Part shown: piece after piece, positions 8,932 to 17,641 of the stretch | Numbering within the stretch: the first letter of the stretch is position 1 | Layout of the letters: every line of letters starts with the position of its first letter | Origin: JAKPBU01 sp964425695 | Lineage (GTDB): Bacteria > Pseudomonadota > Gammaproteobacteria > Xanthomonadales > Xanthomonadaceae | Direction: 5' to 3' | NCBI GenBank assembly: GCA_964425695.1 | Contig: CAYRNF010000005.1 | Coordinates: 62,001 to 126,000 of the forward strand | DNA length: 64,000 nt | Notes under the pieces: generated by a model | What the model saw: only the letters and a program-made list of their open reading frames with translations | What the model was told of the DNA's origin: nothing | The model's database searches: none | Program-made: the position numbers and the translations under genes

Positions 8932-9333
8932 ATGAAGATCGGGGAAGTATCCGCCGCCAGCGGCTGCCATATCGAAACCATCCGCTACTACGAGCGGATC
9001 GGCCTGATGACGTCACCTGCGCGCACCGCAAGCGGCTACCGCCAGTACCGGGACGCTGACGTCGAACGCCTGCGCTTCATCACGCGCGGTCGTGCGCTTG
9101 GCTTCAGCCTCGAAGAGGTCGCCAGCCTGCTGCGGCTTGCGGAGGAAACCGCCCTGCCCTGCAGCGATGTGGATCGCTTGGCTCGGCGCCATATGCTTGA
9201 TGTCCAGCAACGCATCGCCGACCTGCAGCGGATGGAACGCGAACTACAACGAACTATCGAAAGCTGCGACGGGCGGGAACGAGCAAGCTGCAGCATTCTC
9301 GGGGCGCTTAAATTGAACGCAGCAAGCGATTAA
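8932..9333 (+). CDS. MerR-family metal-responsive regulator (ZntR/CadR/CueR-like)
   Basis: A 133-aa regulator. The N-terminal winged helix includes IETIRYYERIGL, followed by the long dimerisation helix and a C-terminal metal loop. Cysteines lie at residues 77, 112 and 120. C112-x7-C120 is the CueR loop spacing, but residue 77 is Cys, as in the Zn/Cd/Pb/Hg sensors, where CueR has Ser. A divalent-metal response is therefore more likely than copper. It is transcribed away from the efflux operon and its start lies next to the 19-bp-spacer promoter. Its own expression is probably autoregulated from the same operator. Confidence 0.88.
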   Translation: MKIGEVSAASGCHIETIRYYERIGLMTSPARTASGYRQYRDADVERLRFITRGRALGFSLEEVASLLRLAEETALPCSDVDRLARRHMLDVQQRIADLQRMERELQRTIESCDGRERASCSILGALKLNAASD

Positions 9334-9598
9334 AATCTGCAATTCACCGCTTTCATGAGTGAAGGGCTCTAACTAAAAACGATCTGTGTCCGCTCCGCTC
9401 GCCAGGCAACACCAAGTTCGGAGCATGGCGATGGCCGTTGCGTCGGTCGCCAACTGATAACGCAACACTTCCAGCTTTAAGCGTCACGCAACGAGTCGCC
9501 AAGATTTTTTTGTGAAAGCCCATAGATCATGCGGGTTTTCATTCGCAACAGTCCGCATAAGTACCAAGATTGCGAAGTCAATAGGGTGGCAATGCGCG

Positions 9599-10116
9599 TC
9601 ATTCTGCGGTTCGTGAAGCGCCCCCACCGGGCCGGCCCACGGCCTTTCTTAGCATCGGCGCATGGTTCAATCGCCCCTCGACGTAGAGATCGGCCACATC
9701 TTGACGCGCCGGCTCCAACGCGGGTTCGCGCCCGACAGGGGGCAATTGACGATTGTCAGCCCAGCTGACGTAACCGTCCGGTAGCAACGGACTCCAAACT
9801 CCGAGCTCGCCACCGACATTGCCGGTGTCCCCAATGGTAGCTAGCAAGTTGCCTGCAAAATAGCGCTCGAGGTTCTGGCCTTCGTTCGGATACTCGCGAC
9901 GCCAAGCATCGCGCCAAGCGCGGCCTGCGGGACCTAACATCTCGGAAATGAAAATGAACCCAGTCCTCTCGTTGTCGCCCGCGATGTTCTCTCCTAGCCG
10001 TTGCCTCATCCACAGAAAACTTTCCTCTGCGACCTTCTGCGATAGATGGTAGACACCCGGAAACGTGCCCTGATCGAACCGACATCTGTGACATTTGGAT
10101 TCAGAATTGCGCTCAT
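9599..10116 (-). pseudogene. frameshifted gene of unknown function (accessory stretch)
   Basis: The ATG at 10116 overlaps the lipoprotein gene's stop codon (ATGA), as an operon partner would. Its frame opens MSAILNPNVTDV and then soon stops, while the next frame carries a protein-like sequence (RFDQGTFPGVYHLSQKVAEE, then WMRQRLGENIAGDNERTGF) that runs to 9599. Joining the two needs one frameshift at about 10079-10084. The product is not recognised; it has no signal peptide or membrane segment. An unbroken alternative is a shorter gene from the ATG at 10009, which would lose the N-terminal 35 residues. Base composition is less GC-rich than in neighbouring genes. Confidence 0.5.
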
Positions 10117-10982
10117 GCCTCGTTCCTCACGATCCACTGTTTGATGACGGTGCGCGCAGGGTCGATCACGCTCCGCCAGTGTTCGAGTCCATGACGCACC
10201 AGACCCCTACCGCGGCTGCTGAATTCGTAGTTTGCCTCTCGACCTTGGATGGAGAAATAGAATCGACAGGAAGTAGACATGCAGTAGGTGTAGCCGCCAT
10301 CGTCATCTTCGATTACCGAAGGCGGCGACACATAGTCGCCGAGCGTTGACAGATTACAATTGGGAAGTGCCTGGTTCGCGTCACGCCGCTCCGCCAGGAT
10401 TCTTCGAACCTCTGCGGTCTGCATCTCTGTCGGGGAATAACAAGTTCCATGCGAATACTGCTCTAACCCGGATACGTCATAGTTGCGAAAGAGTCCCGAT
10501 CCGTATGGACCCACTCCATAGAGACCATCCACTGATTGTTTGATCACGGCTCTGATCCGCGCGCGCTTGTCATACCCACCAACTTCCCGCGTTACCTGAA
10601 CTACGCGATAGCGCTCACGTGCCACTGCATAAAAAGCCTGTCTCTTCGCCGGATCACTGATCTTTGGCAGCGCCGGGCAGGGTGTTGCGCCCGGCATCTC
10701 GAAACACACCATAAAGCTGTCGATGCGCTCGCGAGTGCCGTAGACCGAGCCCTTCACCATGTACTCCACCGGGATGCGGTAACGAACGCTCGGCGCACCT
10801 TTCTCCGAAGGCCAGGCAACTTCGTAGTAACGAGTAGTCTGGGAAGCACTCTCGAGTTCGGCTCGCGCACCGGCGTCATCGGCAGATGGCTTGCAGCCCA
10901 TCAGGCCAGACGACAACGCAAGCGCCAGTGCTACCACCTGCCTCTTGGATACCGCGATGTTCAGGGCAGTAAATATCTTCAT
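10113..10982 (-). CDS. putative lipoprotein of unknown function
   Basis: A 289-aa protein with an N-terminal signal ending in a lipobox-like LMGCKPS, so probably a lipoprotein. The mature part is soluble, with six or more scattered Cys that could form disulfides (for example CFEMPGATPCPALP and YCMSTSCRFYF). No family was recognised. It is coupled by ATGA overlap to the broken gene downstream and follows the small 11031-11486 gene by 48 bp. Lower GC than the surroundings suggests acquisition by transfer. Lipoproteins beside small accessory genes are often immunity proteins of secreted toxins in this family of bacteria; here that is only a guess. Confidence 0.62.
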   Translation of the reverse strand: MKIFTALNIAVSKRQVVALALALSSGLMGCKPSADDAGARAELESASQTTRYYEVAWPSEKGAPSVRYRIPVEYMVKGSVYGTRERIDSFMVCFEMPGATPCPALPKISDPAKRQAFYAVARERYRVVQVTREVGGYDKRARIRAVIKQSVDGLYGVGPYGSGLFRNYDVSGLEQYSHGTCYSPTEMQTAEVRRILAERRDANQALPNCNLSTLGDYVSPPSVIEDDDGGYTYCMSTSCRFYFSIQGREANYEFSSRGRGLVRHGLEHWRSVIDPARTVIKQWIVRNEA

Positions 10983-11030
10983 GTCTGCGCAATGTTATTG
11001 ATCGCCGATCCACATAGGCGGCAGGATTTA

Positions 11031-11486
11031 TCATCGATCCTGTAACTTCACAATGGTGTTAGGAACTTGTCTCAGAGCCCCCCCATATCCGTACGTAGTT
11101 AGCGCATCCTTGAGAGTATTAATGATGGCTTCTTGAGGAACATTAGCGGGGATGTCGATGTCAACGAGTCTCCTTACAACTACGAAGGGAACTTCAGAAA
11201 ACGAACTTGAGCCGCCAGAATGATCTAACGTGATCAAAACGCGGACCCCGTTAGCCACGTAAACAAATACTTCTTGTGTAGTTGGTTCCGGCCTGCCGCT
11301 AGGTCCGTCCTGGTGGATGCCCTTTACTCGTATCAAAAACGAACTGATGTCGCGGTCGATCGTCCAAGCATGAATGAATCCGCTAGGGCGACCGTTTCTC
11401 CAGGTGAATTCGTGGAACCCTGCCAGTAGCTCGTCCAATCTGTAGTTGCGGATGTCTTCTTCCGATACCAGTTCGTTTACGAATGC
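11031..11486 (-). CDS. small conserved-type cytosolic protein of unknown function
   Basis: A 151-aa protein, with no signal or membrane segment, that begins MAFVNELVSEEDIRNYRLDE. The ATG at 11486 was chosen over the upstream start at 11528 because AAAGGA lies at proper spacing before it and the protein-like sequence begins there. The sequence is compact and predicted alpha/beta, with a WTIDRD motif in the middle. I do not recognise a function. It is part of the minus-strand accessory group with the lipoprotein gene and the two degraded frames, and it has a lower GC content than the EPS genes. Confidence 0.6.
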   Translation of the reverse strand, partial: AFVNELVSEEDIRNYRLDELLAGFHEFTWRNGRPSGFIHAWTIDRDISSFLIRVKGIHQDGPSGRPEPTTQEVFVYVANGVRVLITLDHSGGSSSFSEVPFVVVRRLVDIDIPANVPQEAIINTLKDALTTYGYGGALRQVPNTIVKLQDR

Positions 11487-11489
11487 CAT

Positions 11490-11848
11490 TTCCAGTTCCT
11501 TTGTCCCTGCTGAGCACGGTCGCTTCAACCTCCAGCGGTTCCTCGCTGGGCACTACCGCCGGCAGTGGCTGGGCCGGCGTGACCAGGCCGTCAATCATAT
11601 TGGTCGGTCGCGGCTGCCTGTACGAGAGGCCGCAAGTGTCCCTTTATCTTGTCCCGTTCGCGCAACAGAGGAATAGGTGCCAGACCGGTGAATCTGTAGC
11701 CCGTGGAGTACTTCGTAATTTGCGCCGGGCAGGATTGCGGATTACCGACACCGCTGGCAGCGCTCGACGGCGTGGCCGGACTGACTGGCGCCGCCGCGTT
11801 GCCCCTCCGTGAGGCAAACGTATCCCGGGGCCGGGCCTGACCGGTGGC
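11490..11848 (-). pseudogene. remnant of an unrecognised reading frame, disrupted by a 13-bp insertion
   Basis: Directly after the DUF4124 stop, the same frame continues with a protein-like sequence (QITKYSTGYRFTGLAPIP, LLRERD) up to about 11650. It then breaks. In another frame a similar-quality sequence resumes (TCGLSYRQPRPTNMIDGL, VVPSEEPLEVEATVLSRDK). Removing 13 bp bounded by a direct repeat (TGTCCC at 11637-11642 and 11650-11655) fuses the two halves into one frame. No start codon is visible and no family was recognised. It may be the 3' part of a gene once upstream of the 151-aa gene. Confidence 0.35.
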
Positions 11849-12256
11849 CTAGCGGCACGCCCGGTACACGCGCTCGTCCAGGGCGCGCAGGAGATCGAAG
11901 TTCCGGGACATCCCGGCGTTGCGCAGGACGTGGTCCCGCTTGGCTTTCGCCTGCGCGCACCCGGCAGCCCGCTGCTGGCTTGCGGTGGGACCGGACCATC
12001 CACGGCCCTGACGGGCGCCCGTCGACGCGTCCTTGCGCCGCGCGTCCGCCTGCGCTGCTTCCAGTTGCCGCAGCCGCCGCGCCGCGGATTCGCTGTTTGC
12101 CGGCGCGTGATACGTCTTCGCTTCGCTCGCATGGCCGCTCGCGCACGGTGCGCTCTGGATCGAGACGTTCCCGTTCGCGGCCTTGCACCGGTAGATGGTG
12201 TCCGCCTGGGCGCCGCATGCGCACGCCAAGGTCAACCCTGCGATCTACGCCCGCAT
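11849..12256 (-). pseudogene. DUF4124-type secreted protein with a stop codon in the signal peptide
   Basis: DUF4124 proteins are small periplasmic proteins of unknown role. The N-terminal domain is clear (ADTIYRCKAANGNVSIQSAP), followed by a charged helical stretch (ARRLRQLEAAQADARRKD) and the usual ACR end. The natural start appears to be the ATG at 12256, but the fourth codon is TAG (12245-12247), where TGG (Trp) would give an ordinary signal peptide (MRA-W-IAGLTLACACGAQA). If translation restarted at the TTG at 12235, the product would carry only an 11-residue leader, too short for export. It is probably a recent pseudogene, or a sequencing error. Confidence 0.58.
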
Positions 12257-12360
12257 TCGCCTGCCCCCGTTTCCACGGTGCGAGCTTACCAACCAGTGGT
12301 GTCACGTCCTCTAGATGCTGGGGCGGCGGCACCGGCTGTGCGCCAGGCACTCCTGCGCGG

Positions 12361-13371
12361 TCAGGCGTAGCCGTTGGGATTGGCTGCCTGCCAGCGCCAC
12401 GCATCGGCACACATCGCGTCGATGCCCAGCCGGGTCCGCCAGCCGAACAGGCGTGCCGCCAGCGACGGGTCGGCATAGACCTCGGCCACGTCGCCGGCCC
12501 GGCGGCCGACGATGTCGTACGGCACGTCGCGGCCGCTGGCGTGCTCGAAGGCGCGCACGAGCTGCAGCACGCTCACCCCGTGGCCGGTGCCGAGGTTGAC
12601 GTTGCAGCCCTGCCCGGTATCGGCGAGGTAGTCGAGTGCGTCGCCATGTGCGCGGGCCAGGTCGCTGACGTGGATGTAGTCGCGCACGCCGGTGCCGTCC
12701 GGCGTGGGCCAGTCGCCCCCGAACACCTGCAGCCGCTGCAGGCGGCGGACCGCCACCTGGCACACGAACGGCATCAGGTTGTTGGGAATGCCGGTGGGAT
12801 CCTCGCCGATCAGGCCGGATTCGTGCGCGCCGACAGGATTGAAATAGCGCAGGTTGACCGCCTGCAGGCCGCTGCCGTAGCGGCACGCGTCCTCGATCAG
12901 CTGCTCCACGACCAGTTTGGTGCGCGCATAGGGATTCATCGCCGAAAGCCGCGCGTCCTCGGCCACGGGCACGCGCTCCGGGTCCCCGTAGACGGTGGCC
13001 GATGAGCTGAACACCAGTCGCCCGACGCCCGCGGCCTGCATGGCCTGCAGCAGGTGGATGGTGCCGCCGATGTTGTTGTCGAAGTAGTCCAGCGGCCTGC
13101 CGCACGATTCGCCTACCGCCTTGAGCGCGGCGAAGTGCATCACCGCGTCGTAACGACCATGGGCGAGCACGCCGGCGATCGCCGCACGGTCGCGCAGGTC
13201 CACGCCATGCGCTTCGAAGCGCGCGCCGGCCAGGCGCTCGAGACGATCGAGCACCCGGGGCGAGCTGTTGACGAAGCTGTCGGCGATGACGACCTGGTGC
13301 CCGCGCGCGGCCAGGTCCAGGCACGTGTGGCTGCCGATGTATCCCGCCCCGCCGCACACCAGTACTCGCAT
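12361..13371 (-). CDS. galE: UDP-glucose 4-epimerase
   Basis: A 336-aa short-chain dehydrogenase of the extended type. The NAD-binding motif GGAGYIG is at the N-terminus; SSSATVYG and NPYARTK provide the catalytic Ser and Tyr-x3-Lys; and NLRYFNPVGAH is typical of GalE. It interconverts UDP-glucose and UDP-galactose in the cytoplasm to supply sugar for the EPS. The ATG at 13371 directly precedes the nucleotide-binding motif; the longer frame upstream adds a low-complexity leader. It is transcribed away from the uronate epimerase gene, and the 158 bp between them (13372-13529) probably holds both promoters. Confidence 0.94.
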   Translation of the reverse strand: MRVLVCGGAGYIGSHTCLDLAARGHQVVIADSFVNSSPRVLDRLERLAGARFEAHGVDLRDRAAIAGVLAHGRYDAVMHFAALKAVGESCGRPLDYFDNNIGGTIHLLQAMQAAGVGRLVFSSSATVYGDPERVPVAEDARLSAMNPYARTKLVVEQLIEDACRYGSGLQAVNLRYFNPVGAHESGLIGEDPTGIPNNLMPFVCQVAVRRLQRLQVFGGDWPTPDGTGVRDYIHVSDLARAHGDALDYLADTGQGCNVNLGTGHGVSVLQLVRAFEHASGRDVPYDIVGRRAGDVAEVYADPSLAARLFGWRTRLGIDAMCADAWRWQAANPNGYA

Positions 13372-13529
13372 CGCCCGCGTGCCCTGCCCTTGGTGAGCCA
13401 AGCAACGCAGCACGGGGCGCCCAGCGGCCGCGTGCAACGCGGGGCGTCCTGCGGCAGCGGGTTTCCACGTTGTTGCAGGCATGCGCGCTGCGGAGGGCGG
13501 AGCGCCCTCCTCCACGGTCTTTCCAACGC

Positions 13530-14537
13530 ATGCGCATCCTGGTCACCGGCGCCGCCGGGTTCATCGGTTCCAAGCTCAGCGAGCGCCTGCTGGCCCGCGG
13601 CGACGACGTCCTGGGTTACGACAACCTCAACGCCTACTACGATCCGGCGCTGAAGGAGGCGCGGCTGGCGCGGCTGCAGCCGCTGCCGGGCTTCCGGTTC
13701 GTGCGCGGCAACCTGGAAGACCGCCCGGCGCTGGAAGCCGCCTTCGACGGCTTCGCGCCCGAGCGGGTGGTCAACCTGGCCGCGCAGGCCGGCGTGCGCT
13801 ACTCGCTGGAGAATCCGCAGGCGTACGTGGACAGCAACATCACCGGCTTCGTCAACGTGCTGGAGGCCTGCCGGCACCGCGGGATCGGGCACCTGGTGTA
13901 CGCGTCCTCCAGCTCGGTGTACGGCGCCAACCGCAAGCTGCCGTTCGCGGTGGAAGACAGCGTGGACCATCCGGTCAGCCTGTACGCAGCTTCCAAGAAG
14001 GCCAACGAGCTGATGGCGCATACCTACAGCCACCTGTTCGGCCTGCCCACCACCGGCCTGAGGTTCTTCACCGTCTACGGGCCGTGGGGACGACCGGACA
14101 TGGCGCTCTTCCTGTTCACGCGCAACATCCTGGCGGGCAAGCCGATCGAAGTGTTCAACCACGGCCGGCACACGCGCGACTTCACCTATATCGACGACAT
14201 CGTGGAAGGCGTGATCCGCACCCTGGACCGGCCGCCCGGAGCGGACCCGTCCCACGATCCGATGGCCCCCTCCCCCGCCACGTCGTCCGCGCCGTTCCGG
14301 GTCTACAACATCGGCAACCATCAGCCCGTGCAGCTGCTCGACTACATCGACACGCTGGAACAGTGCCTGGGGCGCAAGGCCGAAAAGATCCTGCTGCCGC
14401 TGCAGCCGGGCGACGTGCCCGACACCTGCGCCGACGTGTCGGCGCTGATGCGCGACACCGGCTACCGCCCGGATACGCCGGTGGCCACCGGCATCGCGCG
14501 GTTCGTGGAGTGGTATCGCGCGTTCTACCGCGTCTGA
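13530..14537 (+). CDS. NAD-dependent nucleotide-sugar epimerase, UDP-glucuronate 4-epimerase type
   Basis: A 335-aa extended SDR. GAAGFIG binds NAD, SSSSVYGANRK and SLYAASKKANE supply Ser and Tyr-x3-Lys, and YGPWGRPDMALFLFTRNIL is characteristic of UDP-GlcA 4-epimerases (LspL/Cap1J group). It probably makes UDP-galacturonate for the polymer, which would give an acidic EPS and a substrate for the heparinase-like lyases and amidating enzymes of the locus. It is the first gene on the plus strand of the EPS locus, 106 bp before the export lipoprotein. Confidence 0.88.
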   Translation: MRILVTGAAGFIGSKLSERLLARGDDVLGYDNLNAYYDPALKEARLARLQPLPGFRFVRGNLEDRPALEAAFDGFAPERVVNLAAQAGVRYSLENPQAYVDSNITGFVNVLEACRHRGIGHLVYASSSSVYGANRKLPFAVEDSVDHPVSLYAASKKANELMAHTYSHLFGLPTTGLRFFTVYGPWGRPDMALFLFTRNILAGKPIEVFNHGRHTRDFTYIDDIVEGVIRTLDRPPGADPSHDPMAPSPATSSAPFRVYNIGNHQPVQLLDYIDTLEQCLGRKAEKILLPLQPGDVPDTCADVSALMRDTGYRPDTPVATGIARFVEWYRAFYRV

Positions 14538-14643
14538 GCGGCCGCCTGGCGGCGCGCCGGTGTCCCCGCGTCGCGCGGTTTCGCGTTCTTGAAGACAGAC
14601 CGGATGCCGCCCGCGCATCCGCAACGGCACCACGGAGGTCTCC

Positions 14644-15285
14644 ATGCGGTCCCTGCGATTCGTCTTCGCGGCCATATCGGCAATCCTGTCGGCAAGCCTG
14701 CTCGCGTCGTGCGCGAGCGGCGGCGGAGCGAGCTCGGCGGCGCCTCCGCCGGATGCGGCGCCCATGGCGGTGGAGTCCTACAAGATCGGCGTGGACGACA
14801 TCGTCCAGGTGTCGGTGTGGCGCAACCCCGAGCTGGGCATCACCGTGCCGGTGCGGCCGGACGGAAAGATCTCCGTGCCCCTGGTCGGCGACGTGGATGC
14901 CGGCGGCAAGACGCCGGACGAGGTCGGCAAGGACATCCAGCAGAAGCTCAGCCAGTACGTGCGCGAGCCGCAGGTCGCGGTGATCCTGACCGACCTGCGC
15001 AGCCACGAATACCTTTCGCGCGTGCGCGTGACCGGTGCGGTGCGGCAGCCGGTGTCGGTGCCGTTCCGGCCGGGCATGACCGTGCTGGACGCGGTGCTCG
15101 CCGCCGGGGGCGTGACCGAATTCGCGGCCAGCGACCGCTCCGAGCTGTACCGCAAGACCGGACAGGGCGACGCCACCACCATGCATCGCGTGCGGCTGGA
15201 CCGGATCCTCAACCATGGCGACCTGGCGACCAACTTCACCGTGGCCCCGGGCGACGTCATCACCGTTCCGGAGCGCGTGTTCTGA
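14644..15285 (+). CDS. polysaccharide export lipoprotein, Wza-like (XrtA/PEP-CTERM-associated type)
   Basis: A 213-aa protein with a signal peptide and lipobox (LLASCASG), a Poly_export domain (YKIGVDDIVQVSVWRNPEL ... PLVGDVDAGGKT) and a SLBB domain (VRVTGAVRQPVSVPFRPGM). It resembles the short export proteins of exosortase-linked EPS loci more than full-length Wza. It would form, or seat, the outer-membrane exit channel. Its stop codon overlaps the chain-length gene's ATG by 1 bp (TGATG), so the two are translationally coupled. Confidence 0.9.
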   Translation: MRSLRFVFAAISAILSASLLASCASGGGASSAAPPPDAAPMAVESYKIGVDDIVQVSVWRNPELGITVPVRPDGKISVPLVGDVDAGGKTPDEVGKDIQQKLSQYVREPQVAVILTDLRSHEYLSRVRVTGAVRQPVSVPFRPGMTVLDAVLAAGGVTEFAASDRSELYRKTGQGDATTMHRVRLDRILNHGDLATNFTVAPGDVITVPERVF

Positions 15286-16874
15286 TGGGTGCGAGCGCAC
15301 TTTCGATGCGGCGAGGCGGCCCTGCGGCCGCGCGCCACGACACCCTGCCTCCGCTGGAGTTGGCGGCGCTGCTGTTGCGCGAGGCGCGACGCTACCGCGT
15401 GGTGCTGGCCACGATCTTCGGCGTGATCGCGCTGCTGGTGCTGCTGGCCGGGCTGTTCCTGCTGCCGCAGAAATACACCTCGACCACCACGATCCTCGCG
15501 CAGGAGAGCGACATCATCCAGCCGCTGCTGGAAGGGCGCGCGGTGTCCACCAACGTGGCCGACCGCGCCGGCATCGCCCGCCAGGTGGTGTACGGGCGCA
15601 AGGTGATGCTGGGCGCGCTGGAAGCCGGCGGCTGGCTGGAAGCGGATCCCACGCCCGTCGAGCAGGAGCGGCTGATCGAGGAGATCCAGGGCCGCACCCG
15701 GATCACCGCGCCGCGCGAGAACCTGGTGGAGATCACCTACAGCGATTCCGACCCGGAACGCACGTTCCGCGTCACCCAGCGCCTGGCGGACCTGTTCATC
15801 GAGGAGAGCCTGGCCACCAAGGAGCGCGAAAGCCGCGAGGCCTACGAGTTCATCGACAAGCAGGTGGGCGACTACCACGACAAGCTCACCGGGGCCGAGG
15901 CCAACCTCCAGGCGTACCGTTCGGCCAACGCCGACGCCCAGCCCGGCAGTGCCACCGACGTGAGTACGCGGATCAGCGCCCTGCGCACCCAGGTGGAGCA
16001 GTCGCGCATGCAGCTGATGGAGCAGCGCTCCAGCGAAAGCGCACTGGCCTCGCAGTTGTCGGGCGAATCGGCGGTGACGGCGGTCCAGACCCGGGAAAAC
16101 GTCTACCGCGCGCAGCTGTTGGACCTGCAGGGGCAGCTGGATTCGCTGCTGCTCAACTTCACCGAGCAGCATCCGGACGTGGTCCGCATCCGCCACCAGA
16201 TGGCCGACATCCAGACCGCGATGCGGCAGGCCGCCGAACGTCGCGACCGCCCCGGCGCGGAGAACGGCGCGCTCGGCGACGCACAGCTCAATCCGCTGTA
16301 CCAGGAGCTGCGCAGCCGGTTGGGCGAGACGCGCCGCGAGGCCGCCGCCACGCAGTCGCGCCTGGCGGCCTCGCAGGCGCTGCTGGACGAAGAACTCGGG
16401 CGCAGCCGGCGGATCGCGGCTTCGGAAAGCACCCTGGCGGAACTGACCCGCGACTACGAGGTCAACCGCGACATCTACCAGGACCTGCTGCGCCGGCGCG
16501 AGAACGCGCGCGTGTCGATGGAACTGGACCGCGAGAAGCGCGGCCTGACCCTGCGCATCCAGGACCCGGCGGCGATGCCGCTGCGTCCCAGCGGCCTGCG
16601 GCTGATGCATTTCGCGCTGGGCGGCCTGGCCCTGGCGGTGCTGATCCCGCTGGCCCTGCTGTTCGTCAAGGTCCGCTTCGATTCGCGCGTGCGCACGGTG
16701 CGCCAGCTCGAAAGCCGCAGCGGCGCCTATCCCATCCTCGCGGTGGTGCCGCGCTACCTCACCGCGCGCGATCGCCGCAACGAACTGGCGCGCACGCTGC
16801 TGTCGGCGTCGATCGTGATCGGCGTGGCCCTCGCCTTCGGACTGGTTTATGGATACCGGCAACTGCATGCATGA
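15285..16874 (+). CDS. polysaccharide chain-length determinant (Wzz/GumC-like, XrtA-type)
   Basis: A 529-aa inner-membrane protein. The N-terminal Wzz domain has a first membrane helix (near residues 36-60), and a long coiled-coil periplasmic region (about residues 160-410) is rich in Glu/Arg/Gln. A second helix (GLALAVLIPLALLFVKV) follows, and there is an extra C-terminal helix (IVIGVALAFGLVYGYRQ). It controls polymer length and spans the periplasm to the export protein. No kinase domain is fused; that role is encoded by the next gene, which overlaps its end. Confidence 0.9.
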   Translation: MGASALSMRRGGPAAARHDTLPPLELAALLLREARRYRVVLATIFGVIALLVLLAGLFLLPQKYTSTTTILAQESDIIQPLLEGRAVSTNVADRAGIARQVVYGRKVMLGALEAGGWLEADPTPVEQERLIEEIQGRTRITAPRENLVEITYSDSDPERTFRVTQRLADLFIEESLATKERESREAYEFIDKQVGDYHDKLTGAEANLQAYRSANADAQPGSATDVSTRISALRTQVEQSRMQLMEQRSSESALASQLSGESAVTAVQTRENVYRAQLLDLQGQLDSLLLNFTEQHPDVVRIRHQMADIQTAMRQAAERRDRPGAENGALGDAQLNPLYQELRSRLGETRREAAATQSRLAASQALLDEELGRSRRIAASESTLAELTRDYEVNRDIYQDLLRRRENARVSMELDREKRGLTLRIQDPAAMPLRPSGLRLMHFALGGLALAVLIPLALLFVKVRFDSRVRTVRQLESRSGAYPILAVVPRYLTARDRRNELARTLLSASIVIGVALAFGLVYGYRQLHA

Positions 16875-17625
16875 CGTTTCGCAGCGGATCGACCCGCCCG
16901 CCCCGGCCAGCGTGCCGGCCGAGTCCGGCACGCCGCGCGCGCGCTCGATCGTGCGCGGCGGTGGCGGAGGGTCGCTGACCACGGGGCAGCTGGAGGAACG
17001 GCGGCTGATCCACCGCAGCGAGTCGATGCGCGAGCAGGCCGACGCGTTCCGCGAACTGCGCACCCGGCTGCTGGCCCTGGGCGGCGACCGCAACTTCGTG
17101 ACCCTGGTGGCGCCGGTGCGCTACGGCTGCGGCGGCAGCTTCGTGGCCCGCAACCTGGCGGCCGCGTTCGCGTTCGACGAGTCCAAGACCGCGCTGCTGA
17201 TCGACTGCGACGCGCGGCACCCGTCGCAGGACGCGGCGATGCGCGTGGACGTGTCCTCCGGCAGCCTCATGGCCTACCTGGACGATGCCGGCAGCGATCT
17301 GGCCGATGCGATCTACGAGACCGGCGTGAACCGCCTGCAGCTGATCCCGGTGGGTCGCCGCCGCGAGATCAGCGGCGAGGCCTTCACCTCGTTCCGGATG
17401 CGCGCGATGGTGGACTCGCTGCGTTCGCGCCACGCCGACCGCTACCTGATCCTGGACGCGCCGCCGGTGGCGGGCGGCCCGGACGCGCGGATCCTGTCCG
17501 ATCTGGCGGACGTGGTGGTGCTGGTGGCCGGCTACGCGCGGGTCACGCCCGAAGACATCGACAAGGCGGTTGCGGCATTCCCGCCGGGCAAGGTGGCCGG
17601 TGTCGTCTTCAACGAGCGGCCCTAG
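16849..17625 (+). CDS. BY-kinase-like P-loop protein of the EPS system with degenerate Walker A
   Basis: A 258-aa cytosolic protein of the CpsD/Wzc kinase fold (XrtA-associated tyrosine kinase group). The conserved substrate helix QADAFRELRTRLL, Walker A' (ALLIDCDARHP) and Walker B (RYLILDAPPV) are clear. The Walker A loop, however, reads VRYGCGGSF where active kinases have GEGKS, so the ATP-phosphate-binding lysine is Gly. The C-terminus lacks the usual Tyr cluster. It is probably an inactive scaffold that still pairs with the chain-length protein. An ATG at 16867 is an alternative start giving an 8-bp overlap. Confidence 0.82.
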   Translation: MDTGNCMHDVSQRIDPPAPASVPAESGTPRARSIVRGGGGGSLTTGQLEERRLIHRSESMREQADAFRELRTRLLALGGDRNFVTLVAPVRYGCGGSFVARNLAAAFAFDESKTALLIDCDARHPSQDAAMRVDVSSGSLMAYLDDAGSDLADAIYETGVNRLQLIPVGRRREISGEAFTSFRMRAMVDSLRSRHADRYLILDAPPVAGGPDARILSDLADVVVLVAGYARVTPEDIDKAVAAFPPGKVAGVVFNERP

Positions 17626-17641
17626 GCGCCGGAGGCTGGCC

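Noticed and set aside
9334..9598. Possible small RNA or attachment site after merR
   Set aside because: No hairpin-plus-T-run, direct repeat pair or integrase gene nearby was found; nothing could be supported.
14778..17093. Long minus-strand frame across the export and chain-length genes
   Set aside because: Low-complexity Arg/His/Gln translation, opposite two well-recognised genes.
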